From positions 1 to 19,897 of the forward strand of contig JAVBOD010000002.1 in the NCBI GenBank assembly GCA_031551045.1: DNA of 19,897 bases, read 5' to 3'. Source of the DNA: JAVBOD01 sp031551045. Lineage in GTDB: Bacteria > Bacteroidota > Bacteroidia > Bacteroidales > UBA932. The notes beneath the pieces are model-generated. The model did no database searches and was not told the origin of the DNA. It saw nothing but the letters and a program-made list of their open reading frames with translations. Below are positions 1 to 7,500 of the stretch, piece after piece; position 1 is the stretch's first letter; each line of letters opens with the position of its first letter. The position numbers and the translations under genes were made by a program.

Positions 1-96
1 CGGCCTGGAATTGCCGAACATTCAAAAGTAAATCAGTAAATAACTACGGAATACCGGTTTGCATATAGTGGAGTATTCCGATTAAAAAATAACATT
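1..96. other. Leader region upstream of the C69 dipeptidase; possible tail of an upstream gene
   Basis: No complete gene lies here. Two plus-strand frames are open from the window edge: one stops at 37-39 and the other at 29-31. Either could be the last residues of a gene outside the window, and I cannot choose between them. An 8-bp perfect inverted repeat, CGGAATAC at 47-54 and GTATTCCG at 73-80 with an 18-base loop, sits just before the dipeptidase start. No T-run follows on either strand, so it is not a standard intrinsic terminator. I could not find a convincing TAnnTTTG promoter box here. Confidence 0.3.
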
Positions 97-1788
97 ATGA
101 AGAAAATCTTATTGTTTACAGCAGCCTACTTGCTTCTATCGGCTGTAAATACATACGCTTGTACCAACTTATTGGTTACTAAAGGCGCATCGAAAGATGG
201 TTCTACATTTATTTCCTATTCTGCCGATTCACACACACTTTACGGTGAATTGTATTTTTGGGCGGGAGGAAAGCATGCTCCCGGCACCATGCGTAAAATT
301 TATGAATGGGACACCGGAAAATACTTGGGAGAAATTAAAGAAGCTCCGGAAACCTACCGTGTAATCGGCAACATGAACGAACATTCGGTCGTGATAGGTG
401 AAACTACTTACGGCGGACGCCACGAGTTGGGCGATTCGACCGGCATTATGGATTACGGCAGCTTGATTTATGTGGCTTTGCAACGTTCGAAAACCGCCCG
501 CGAAGCGATTAAAGTGATGACAGACCTTGTAGCGGAATATGGTTATTATTCCAGCGGCGAATCATTCTCCATCGGCGACCCGAACGAAGTGTGGATTCTG
601 GAAATGATTGGTAAAGTACCCGGAAACAAAGGCGCCGTATGGGTAGCTGTCCGCATTCCCGACGGTTACATTTCGGCCCACGCCAATCAAGCGCGTATCC
701 GTACATTCCCTTTGGAAAATAAGAAAACATCCATCAGTTCTAAAAATATTGCCAAAATTTTTGAACCGGCAGTAGAAGTGGTATATGCTCACGATGTGAT
801 TAGCTTTGCCCGCTCCATGAAATGGTTCGAAGGAAAAGACACCGAATTTAGCTTTTCGGATGTATATGCCCCGATGACTTTTAGTGGTGCCCGCGGCTGC
901 GAAGCCCGTGTTTGGAGTTTTTTCAACATGTTTACAAATGAAATGGCGCCCTTCGTAGAGTATGCCAAAGGCTATGATTTAACCAACCGTATGCCCTTAT
1001 ACGTAAAACCCGAACGCAAATTAGACATGCACGATGTGGCAGCCGCTATGCGCGACCATTATGAAGGTACCGATTTAGATATGACCAATGATATCGGAGC
1101 AGGCCCTTACAAGCTACCTTACCGTTGGCGTCCGATGAACTTTAAGGTAGATGGCCAGACCTATGTACACGAACGAGCTATTGCCACCCAACAAACCGGT
1201 TGGTGGTATGTAGCTCAAGGACGCAGCTGGTTGCCTAATCCTATCGGAGGTATTTTGTGGTTTGGCGTGGACGATGCCGCTACCTCAGCCCTAACCCCGA
1301 TATATTGCAGCGCTACCCGTGTCCCTGAAAGTTATGCCGTGGGTAATGGCGACTTGCTTACCTATTCCGAAACATCGGCGTTCTGGACATTTACCCGCGT
1401 GACGCAATTTGCCTATCTGCGCTACGATGCGATAAGCTCCGATATAATAAAGATGCAGCAATCATGGGAATATGCCAAAGCGGAGGAACTTAAGCAAATC
1501 GATGCCAAAGCGCTCGATATGTATAAACAACAAAATATACAGGGAGCTATGGAATATTTGACGGAATATTCGGTACGTACAGCGGAAGATTTAGTGGCCA
1601 ACTGGAAATACTTAGACCGTTACTTGCTGGTAAAATACATGGATGGCAACATCAAAAAAGAAAAGGACGGACAGTTTGAACGTAACAAATACGGTCAACC
1701 TGCTTTTCCGGCGCAGCCACCGCATCCCGAGAACTGGTGCCGTTCGATTGTTGACAATACGGGAGACCGCTTGAAAGCGAAAGAATAA
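97..1788 (+). CDS. Secreted C69-family (PepD-type) dipeptidase
   Basis: This is a 563-residue N-terminal-nucleophile (Ntn) hydrolase of peptidase family C69, predicted to cleave dipeptides outside the cytoplasm. The first 21 residues form a signal peptide: basic MKK, a hydrophobic core, and the small-residue site TYA. Cleavage there would expose Cys22 in ACTNLLVTKGAS, the conserved nucleophile of the family. The residues after it (KDGSTFISYSADSH, a W-rich body, and SFSIGDPNEVWILEM near 152-166) match the family fold. Length fits the secreted Bacteroidota members. The site is not a good lipobox because Thr stands at -3. The gene is followed by 145 bases holding the rplS promoter and leader, so it is probably transcribed alone or with a gene upstream of the window. 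The substrate range cannot be read from sequence. Family assignment is firm. Confidence 0.93.
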   Translation: MKKILLFTAAYLLLSAVNTYACTNLLVTKGASKDGSTFISYSADSHTLYGELYFWAGGKHAPGTMRKIYEWDTGKYLGEIKEAPETYRVIGNMNEHSVVIGETTYGGRHELGDSTGIMDYGSLIYVALQRSKTAREAIKVMTDLVAEYGYYSSGESFSIGDPNEVWILEMIGKVPGNKGAVWVAVRIPDGYISAHANQARIRTFPLENKKTSISSKNIAKIFEPAVEVVYAHDVISFARSMKWFEGKDTEFSFSDVYAPMTFSGARGCEARVWSFFNMFTNEMAPFVEYAKGYDLTNRMPLYVKPERKLDMHDVAAAMRDHYEGTDLDMTNDIGAGPYKLPYRWRPMNFKVDGQTYVHERAIATQQTGWWYVAQGRSWLPNPIGGILWFGVDDAATSALTPIYCSATRVPESYAVGNGDLLTYSETSAFWTFTRVTQFAYLRYDAISSDIIKMQQSWEYAKAEELKQIDAKALDMYKQQNIQGAMEYLTEYSVRTAEDLVANWKYLDRYLLVKYMDGNIKKEKDGQFERNKYGQPAFPAQPPHPENWCRSIVDNTGDRLKAKE

Positions 1789-1829
1789 TAAGGGGCCCGT
1801 TAAATTTAATGCGATTTTTTGAAAATTGT

Positions 1830-1860
1830 TTTGTAAGTTTTGGAAAAACAATTACCTTTG
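1830..1860 (+). promoter_or_regulatory. Bacteroidota-type promoter of rplS
   Basis: TTTG at 1830-1833 is followed after 19 bases by TACCTTTG at 1853-1860, an exact match to the Bacteroidota -33/-7 promoter form TTTG-N19..21-TAnnTTTG. Transcription should begin a few bases after 1860, giving a leader of about 65-70 bases before rplS. The leader ends with the purine stretch AGAGAAGAA directly before the ATG. Confidence 0.8.
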
Positions 1861-1933
1861 CAGCCCCAAACAAGAAAGCAACCTCTTGCAATGAGTAATA
1901 AAACCGGCAATGTTGCGCTAAAACAGAGAAGAA

Positions 1934-2314
1934 ATGGACTTAATTAAGATTGCAGAACAAGCTTTTGCAGGCGAACAAAAAAAATATCCTGTTTTCAAAG
2001 CAGGTGATACGGTAACGGTAACTTATCGCATCAAAGAAGAAAACAAAGAGCGTTTGCAGAAATTTCGTGGGGTTTGTATCCAACGCAAAGGAACAGGAAC
2101 GACACAAACATTTACAGTGCGTAAAATGTCGAATGGAGTAGGTGTAGAGCGTATTTTCCCTCTTTTTTCACCGTTCATTGAAGGTATTGAGTTAAATAAA
2201 GCCGGAAAAGTACGCAGAGCACGTATATATTATTTACGTAACTTAACCGGTAAAAAAGCCCGTATCAAAGAAAAGAAATTTGGTACGGTAGCAAAAGAAT
2301 TAGCTGGAGAATAG
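1934..2314 (+). CDS. rplS: 50S ribosomal protein L19
   Basis: This 126-residue protein is ribosomal protein L19 of the large subunit, which sits at the 30S-50S interface. Recognisable family segments are FKAGDTVTVTYRIKE (22-36), the RLQKFRGVCIQRKG block (40-53), TFTVRKMSNGVGVERIFPL (59-77) and the basic RRARIYYLRNLTGKKARIKEK region (94-114). It is slightly longer than the usual proteobacterial L19 because of a short C-terminal extension. The ATG lies behind a purine-rich AGAGAAGAA. A strong promoter lies upstream. A tRNA-Arg gene begins 19 bases after the stop, with no room for its own promoter, so the two are probably one transcript. The usual trmD-rplS neighbourhood of proteobacteria is not seen. 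Confidence 0.98.
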   Translation: MDLIKIAEQAFAGEQKKYPVFKAGDTVTVTYRIKEENKERLQKFRGVCIQRKGTGTTQTFTVRKMSNGVGVERIFPLFSPFIEGIELNKAGKVRRARIYYLRNLTGKKARIKEKKFGTVAKELAGE

Positions 2315-2333
2315 ATATTTTTCAGCTATATCC

Positions 2334-2407
2334 GGCCTCGTAGCTCAACTGAATAGAGCATCTGACTACGGATCAGAAGGTTACAGGTTTGAATCCTGTC
2401 GAGGTCA
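2334..2407 (+). tRNA. tRNA-Arg (anticodon ACG)
   Basis: A full cloverleaf of 74 bases can be drawn. The acceptor stem GGCCTCG pairs with CGAGGTC (one G-U pair), the D stem is GCTC/GAGC, the anticodon stem is TCTGA/TCAGA, and the T stem is ACAGG/CCTGT around the loop TTTGAAT. The anticodon loop CTACGGA places ACG at 2368-2370. Its A34 is normally deaminated to inosine by TadA, so the tRNA would read CGU, CGC and CGA. The discriminator base is A2407. CCA is not encoded (CTC follows), so it must be added by the CCA enzyme. It lies 19 bases after rplS and before an intrinsic terminator. Confidence 0.96.
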
Positions 2408-2448
2408 CTCAATAACCTAATTAGAAAGAAGACCTGTTTAAAAATTTA

Positions 2449-2490
2449 ACACCCAAGTATAATAGCTACTATTATACTCGGTGTGTTTTT
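2449..2490 (+). terminator. Intrinsic terminator after rplS and tRNA-Arg
   Basis: AGTATAATAG and CTATTATACT form a perfect 10-bp stem around a CTA loop. The stem is extended outward, past one mismatch and one bulge, by ACACC with GGTGT. A TTTTT run follows at 2486-2490. It closes the rplS/tRNA-Arg transcript and separates it from the Rrf2 gene. Confidence 0.88.
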
Positions 2491-2518
2491 ATTATAGGCT
2501 ATCTATTTATCAAAGAAG

Positions 2519-2572
2519 TTTGAATAAGCATTTACTTTAGTTTATACTTTTTTTAAATAGGTATTTAAATAC
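2519..2572 (+). promoter_or_regulatory. Candidate promoter and nested palindromic operator of the Rrf2 gene
   Basis: A weak promoter match is TTTG at 2519-2522, then 22 bases, then TACTTTTT at 2545-2552 (seven of eight positions of TAnnTTTG). Directly downstream lie two overlapping perfect palindromes. TTTAAATA-GG-TATTTAAA spans 2552-2569 and GTATTTAAATAC spans 2561-2572. They cover the expected transcription start. Rrf2-family regulators bind AT-rich inverted repeats and often repress their own gene, so an autoregulatory operator is a reasonable inference. The promoter spacing is longer than usual. Confidence 0.45.
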
Positions 2573-2602
2573 TAATTCATGTAAAAACTAAGAGCACAAA
2601 AT

Positions 2603-3022
2603 ATGGCTGCTATCATTAATTTCTCAGAAGCTTTTATCATAGGGGTTCACTCTTTGGTAATTGTAGCCCACTCAAAAGATCCGGTGAACCTTGAAGCGAT
2701 TGCTGAAAAAGGCAATATCATGAAGAATCATGCTTCGAAAGTTCTGCAAATATTGGTAAAAAAGGGCTTGATGAACTCCTATAAAGGCCCGTCCGGAGGG
2801 TTTATTTTGATAAAAGAACCTAAAGATATCAATATGTTGGCGCTCTACGAAATGATAGAAGGCCCTGTATCTATGTCGGAATGCCCCCGGGGAAAAGCAG
2901 TCTGCCCGTTTGGAAATTGCCTGATGGGCGGAGTAGCCTCTAAACTTTCCGGAGAAGTGAAAGAATACTTGGGAAATAAAACATTAGAGGATTTGCTGAA
3001 CGGCGCTACTTTTATTCCTTAA
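2603..3022 (+). CDS. Rrf2-family transcriptional regulator with likely Fe-S cysteines
   Basis: This 139-residue protein is an Rrf2-family winged-helix regulator, the group that includes IscR and NsrR. A helix-turn-helix lies around 27-62 (NLEAIAEKGNIMKNHASKVLQILVKKG in two helices), followed by the wing motif GPSGGFIL at 62-69 that marks the family. Three cysteines, C94, C101 and C106, lie in the dimer-helix region in a C-x6-C-x4-C arrangement and probably bind an iron-sulfur cluster sensing redox, nitric oxide or cluster status. The spacing differs from the C-x5-C-x5-C of IscR, so I do not name it IscR or NsrR. The N-terminus (AAIINFSEAFIIGVHSL) is divergent but of normal length. The palindromes upstream suggest self-regulation. 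Its last 39 bases overlap the convergent rlmD gene. No isc/suf or nitric-oxide gene is nearby, so the target is unknown. Confidence 0.9.
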   Translation: MAAIINFSEAFIIGVHSLVIVAHSKDPVNLEAIAEKGNIMKNHASKVLQILVKKGLMNSYKGPSGGFILIKEPKDINMLALYEMIEGPVSMSECPRGKAVCPFGNCLMGGVASKLSGEVKEYLGNKTLEDLLNGATFIP

Positions 3023-4384
3023 TAAAACCACCGTTTCCACATGATGCGTATGCGGAAACATGTCGAAAGCCCGAATGGCTGTAACAACGTAATTTTCGCA
3101 AAGTTGTTTTAAATCCCATGCCAGCGAAACAGGATTGCAACTTACATACACGATTTTTGGCGGTGCTGCTTGCAGTATCGTCTTTTTTATTTCAATCAGG
3201 GTGCCGGAGCGAGGCGGGTCTAATATGATCGCGTCGGGTTTCCCGTGCGCTTCAACAAATGAAGGAGTAAACGTTTGCAGAATATCGCCCGTTAAAAAAT
3301 AAGTATTTTCAATATTGTTTAGGCGGGCATTGTATATAGCATCGTCAATCGCACCGCTATTGCCTTCAATCCCGATCACTTTCCCGGCCTGAGGAGCTAT
3401 GTAGCAAGCAATGCTTCCGATACCGGTATATAAATCATACACTAATTCCTTTCCGCTCAATTGGGCAAATTCTTTGACTTGTTTATAAACGGCAGCGGCT
3501 TGCAACGGATTCGGCTGATAGAAAGATGTCGGGCTGATACGGAAAGAGAGCGCGCCCAATTGTTCGGTCAAATATCTTTTCCCGGACACATGATGCAAGG
3601 CGTCTTGATGCAGTCCCTGCCCGGAAGATTCCACTATCGCATAATAGGCCGAAGTGATTTCGGGAAAGTCCGACAATAGTTGGTTTATAAAATCCATTAT
3701 ACGTTCGTCATCCCGTGTAATGCCAAGGATGAGCATCAGGTCTCCCATACTTGTCGTGCGAAGAGTAAGATGGCGCAATAGGCCGCTTCGGCCGTGATAA
3801 TTGTAAAACGGTAATAGCTTTTCTAATGCTGTCTGTTTTGCTTTTAAAGCAATGGAATGTGCCGGTTCCGGAAGAAGATAACATTGATGGATATCGAACA
3901 CTGTATCGCGCGAATCGCCTGCGTGGAAACCGATGCCGGCGCAGGTTGTAGTGTTTTCGGGCGATATCCGGCAAGCATCGTTGAAGGCATATTCGGCTTT
4001 ATTACGGTAGGCCAACAGTTGTGGGCTGCCAATTACAGCAGGAACCTCGGGCGTTTCGATTTCGTACTTTTTCAGGGCGTCGAGCAATAGTTGTTTTTTC
4101 CAATGCAGTTGTGCCGGATAATCCATGTGTTGCCAATTGCAGCCGCCGCACCAGCCGGCATGCTCGCAAAACGGGACAATGCGGTGTATCGATATCTCGT
4201 CAATACCGTTGATATTACCCACTCGAAAAGCCCGTTGCGAACGCTCTAACGAAACATTTACCATTTCGCCGGGGATGCCTCCATCGACATATATTTTGTT
4301 CTTTCCGGCGTATCCGTAAGAACGCCCGCCCGAGTGCATATTGCTTAAATGGAGGTGATATATTTTCTTCCGCTGTTTCGACAT
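2984..4384 (-). CDS. rlmD: 23S rRNA (uracil-C5)-methyltransferase, RlmD/RumA type
   Basis: This 466-residue enzyme belongs to the TrmA/RlmD/RumA family, which uses S-adenosylmethionine to make 5-methyluridine in RNA; RlmD acts on U1939 of 23S rRNA. The order is a TRAM-like RNA-binding N-terminus (about 1-65), then four Fe-S ligands (C73, C79 and C82 in PFCEHAGWCGGC, and C168 in HQC). The SAM-binding motif DLYTGIGSIACY is at about 317-328, the DPPRSG motif at 389-394, the catalytic Cys416 in YVSCNP and the general-base Glu450 in HHVET. All key residues are present. Paralogues acting on U747 (RlmC) cannot be fully excluded, but the length and TRAM domain fit RlmD. The C-terminus runs about ten residues past VETVVLL, causing a 39-bp tail-to-tail overlap with the Rrf2 gene. 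The start ATG faces the divergent tamB-like gene. Confidence 0.93.
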   Translation of the reverse strand: MSKQRKKIYHLHLSNMHSGGRSYGYAGKNKIYVDGGIPGEMVNVSLERSQRAFRVGNINGIDEISIHRIVPFCEHAGWCGGCNWQHMDYPAQLHWKKQLLLDALKKYEIETPEVPAVIGSPQLLAYRNKAEYAFNDACRISPENTTTCAGIGFHAGDSRDTVFDIHQCYLLPEPAHSIALKAKQTALEKLLPFYNYHGRSGLLRHLTLRTTSMGDLMLILGITRDDERIMDFINQLLSDFPEITSAYYAIVESSGQGLHQDALHHVSGKRYLTEQLGALSFRISPTSFYQPNPLQAAAVYKQVKEFAQLSGKELVYDLYTGIGSIACYIAPQAGKVIGIEGNSGAIDDAIYNARLNNIENTYFLTGDILQTFTPSFVEAHGKPDAIILDPPRSGTLIEIKKTILQAAPPKIVYVSCNPVSLAWDLKQLCENYVVTAIRAFDMFPHTHHVETVVLLRNKSSAVQQIL

Positions 4385-4432
4385 CTTAAAAAAAAACTAT
4401 AATAAAATACAATGATTATGCCTGTTACTTTT

Positions 4433-4464
4433 TTTGTACAATGTGTAAATTTAGTGTAATTTTG
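4433..4464 (+). promoter_or_regulatory. Bacteroidota-type promoter of the tamB-like gene
   Basis: TTTG at 4433-4436 is followed after 20 bases by TAATTTTG at 4457-4464, an exact match to the phylum's -33/-7 consensus. Transcription would start near 4469-4472. That leaves about 14 bases to an in-frame ATT at 4484 or about 44 bases to the TTG at 4514. The 130-base divergent spacer must also hold the rlmD promoter, for which I found no good match. Confidence 0.72.
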
Positions 4465-4513
4465 ACGAAAATAAAGAAAGCGTATTAAAACGATTCGGAA
4501 AATACTTGTTACA

Positions 4514-7500
4514 TTGGGCATTGTAGTGATTTCTTTGCCGGTAATCCTTGCTTTGATAGTGCAAATCCCCTCGGTGCAAACGGCGTTGGTTCATTATTTT
4601 ACCGAAATGATATCGGAGCGTTTAAACGAGCAGGCAAAGGTATCTGTCGGAGGAGTGCACTATTCTCTTTTCAACCGCTTAATTGTTGACGATGTATTTG
4701 TACAGGGCACCCAAGGCGACACCTTGTTATCCGTTCATCAGGTGGCCGTGTCTTTATCCAGTGCCAATATTTCCAGAAAGAAAATCCGGTTTAGTTCGGT
4801 AAAATTGTATAGCGGTACGTTTAACCTCTACAATACAGCTACATCCACTAATATAAAAGACGTTTTGGCTTCTTTACGCAGCGAGGCGGATACGGCTCGC
4901 GAAAAAGAGAAGAAGCCGTGGGATATACGCGTAACGGCCTTAGGGTTGAGTGATTTTCGATTTACCTTTGTTAATAATCGGAAACCGGCGCCGGACAAGG
5001 ATTCTGTCATTAATTTTAAGAACCTGGATGTCCGGAATATCAATATTAATATCGATAATATTCGCTTAGCACAAGATACCTTGTTTTTCCGGATTGGCCG
5101 CTTGCAGTTTGAGGAAAAGAGCGGCTACCGCTTGCAACGGTTAAGGGCTGATGCATATATTTGCAGTACTCGGGCCATGTTGCATAACGTAGTGTTGATG
5201 GATGATTATTCGAAGTTGTTCTTGAAACATTATGCCATGAATTATGAATCAGCGGCAGATTTATCGGATTATGTGGAAAAAGTACGCATGGAAGCTGATT
5301 TTGAAGATGCCTTTTTATCCTCCAAAACAATCGGCTATTTTGCAAAAGGGGTGAAAAAAACGGATATGAAGATCCGGCTGAATGGCCTTGCTTCGGGAAC
5401 AGTAGCTAATTTGCGGAGCGACTCTTTATTCGTGGCGTCGGAAAGCGGAGGAACCTATCTGCTGTTTAAATTCCGTATGAGAGGGTTGCCCGAGATTGAG
5501 GAAACGATGATTACGTTGGATATTATGGATCTGAAAACACATATGTCCGATTTATCGAAAGTACTGAAAGGAATTATGCCCAACATATCGGATAGCGTGT
5601 TCTCTTTTATGGCGCCTTTTGAACATGTCTATCTTACCGGAAATTTCACAGGCTTGTATAATGACTTTGTGTCGAATGCAAAGTTGAGTTCGGCTATCGG
5701 AGATATAGCATTGGACATGCAAATGAACGTGGCGGAAGTGCAAAAAGAAGGCTTGTCGTATCGCGGCCATATCAAGACTAAAGAGTTTTTATTAGGGACT
5801 TTAATCAAAAACAATAATTTATTTGGCGAACTATCTATACAGGCAGAAGCAAAAGGCATGATATTGCCTCCCGAGAAAGGAGGTTTCAAGGTAGATGCCA
5901 ATGCTTATGTGTCGGAAATGAAATTTCATCAATACTATTATCAAAATATTTCCTTGGATGGAAAATATGCCGATAATGTTTTTACGGGAAACGTACTGTG
6001 CAACGACCCTAACTTGCAGTTCACGTTCAAAGGGGAAGCCGGAGCCAATCCGGAAAAAGCAGATTCTTCCTATCGCTATCATTTCGATTTTCTGGCGGAT
6101 GTTAAACACGCCAATCTTACAGAATTAAACATCAACCGCCGTGATACCTTGTCGATTGTAAGTGGAAAAGTAGAAATAGACTACTACATGCGCAATCTAT
6201 TGGACGGACAAGGGCATATCCTTGTTTCCGGAGTGGATTATACCGGGCCCGTAGGAACCTTACATTACGATACCTGCCGTTTGGAAGCCCTCCGGAAAGA
6301 TTCCCTCTATAAAATCCGCTTACGTTCGGAAATCGTAGATGCAGATTACACGGGAAGCGATAACTTGGAGTATTTTTTCAATTACATCCTTAAAGATACT
6401 TACAAGAGGCATACCTCGAAACATCCGCCCATGAAAGATTCGGAACGAGCCGCGCGTAAGCATGATTATTTATTCGATGCCCGTTTTAAAACAACACGGG
6501 GGCTTACCAATGCTATCTTTCCGGGGGTGGTGATTGCCGATAATAGCGAACTGTCGATGGTGCTCAATACTGCGGATTCTTTACGATTGCAGCTGAAAAG
6601 TAATTTTCTGGCATATAAAAATAATGTTTTAACCAAAGTCGATATATCGGCCGGAAGTAATGCGGAAAAGTTGAATGCAAACCTGAAAGTGGACGATATG
6701 GAGCTTTTCGGCATAAATCTATTGAATGCCCGTATTTCGCTCGATGCCAGAGATGCGCAAATGGACACGAAATTATTATTTGATAATCGTAAAACTACCG
6801 GAACGAGTAAAGGATATGTAGAGACGTTGACTAATTTTTTAGAAGATAGTGTGGCGCTGCAAATACTTTCTTCAATCTTGGTATTGAACGATTCTACATG
6901 GAAATTCGACCCTGCGGAAATAGTATTCCGGGACAGCCTTATTCACTTTAATCGATTGAGGGCGCATAACCAATCTCAAGAGTTGAAGCTGAATGGTACT
7001 ATTTCACATAATCCAGGCGATGTACTACAACTTAATTGGAGTAACTTTGAATTGGCGACATTCGACGCTTTCTTAAAAAAGACAAGTTATTCTTTGACCG
7101 GGAAAATGTCTGGGGAAGCAAAGATTATGGATTTACACAACGCACCGGTCTTTTTTACAGATTTAACATTGACAAATATCTATGTAAACAAGAATCCTCT
7201 CGGTTCGATGGAACTGCATAGCCGGTGGAATAACGAACAGAAACAGTTGCTGTTGAATGCTAAATTGCACGACAAAGACGGGCAGTTGTTGGCCACGTCA
7301 GGATATTATATGCCGACCGTTCGTTATTTAGATATATCAACCTCTTTTAATCAATTCCGGATACATCATTTGAATCCGTTATTGGCAGGGCTGATGCATG
7401 ACGTGGACGGCTACTTGTCGGGCACGGTGGGCTTGAGCGGGCCTATAAAATCATTGACGCTTAAAGGAAGTAATGTGCAGTTAAAGAATGCGGCGCTCAC

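Noticed and set aside
1878..1916. Possible L19 leader structure upstream of rplS (GCAAC at 1878-1882 with GTTGC at 1912-1916)
   Set aside because: The pairing is only 5 bp with a long loop and cannot be extended, so I do not claim an autoregulatory leader.
4385..4456. Promoter of rlmD on the minus strand
   Set aside because: I looked for TTTG-N19..21-TAnnTTTG and found only poor matches such as TAATCATT, so no site is called.
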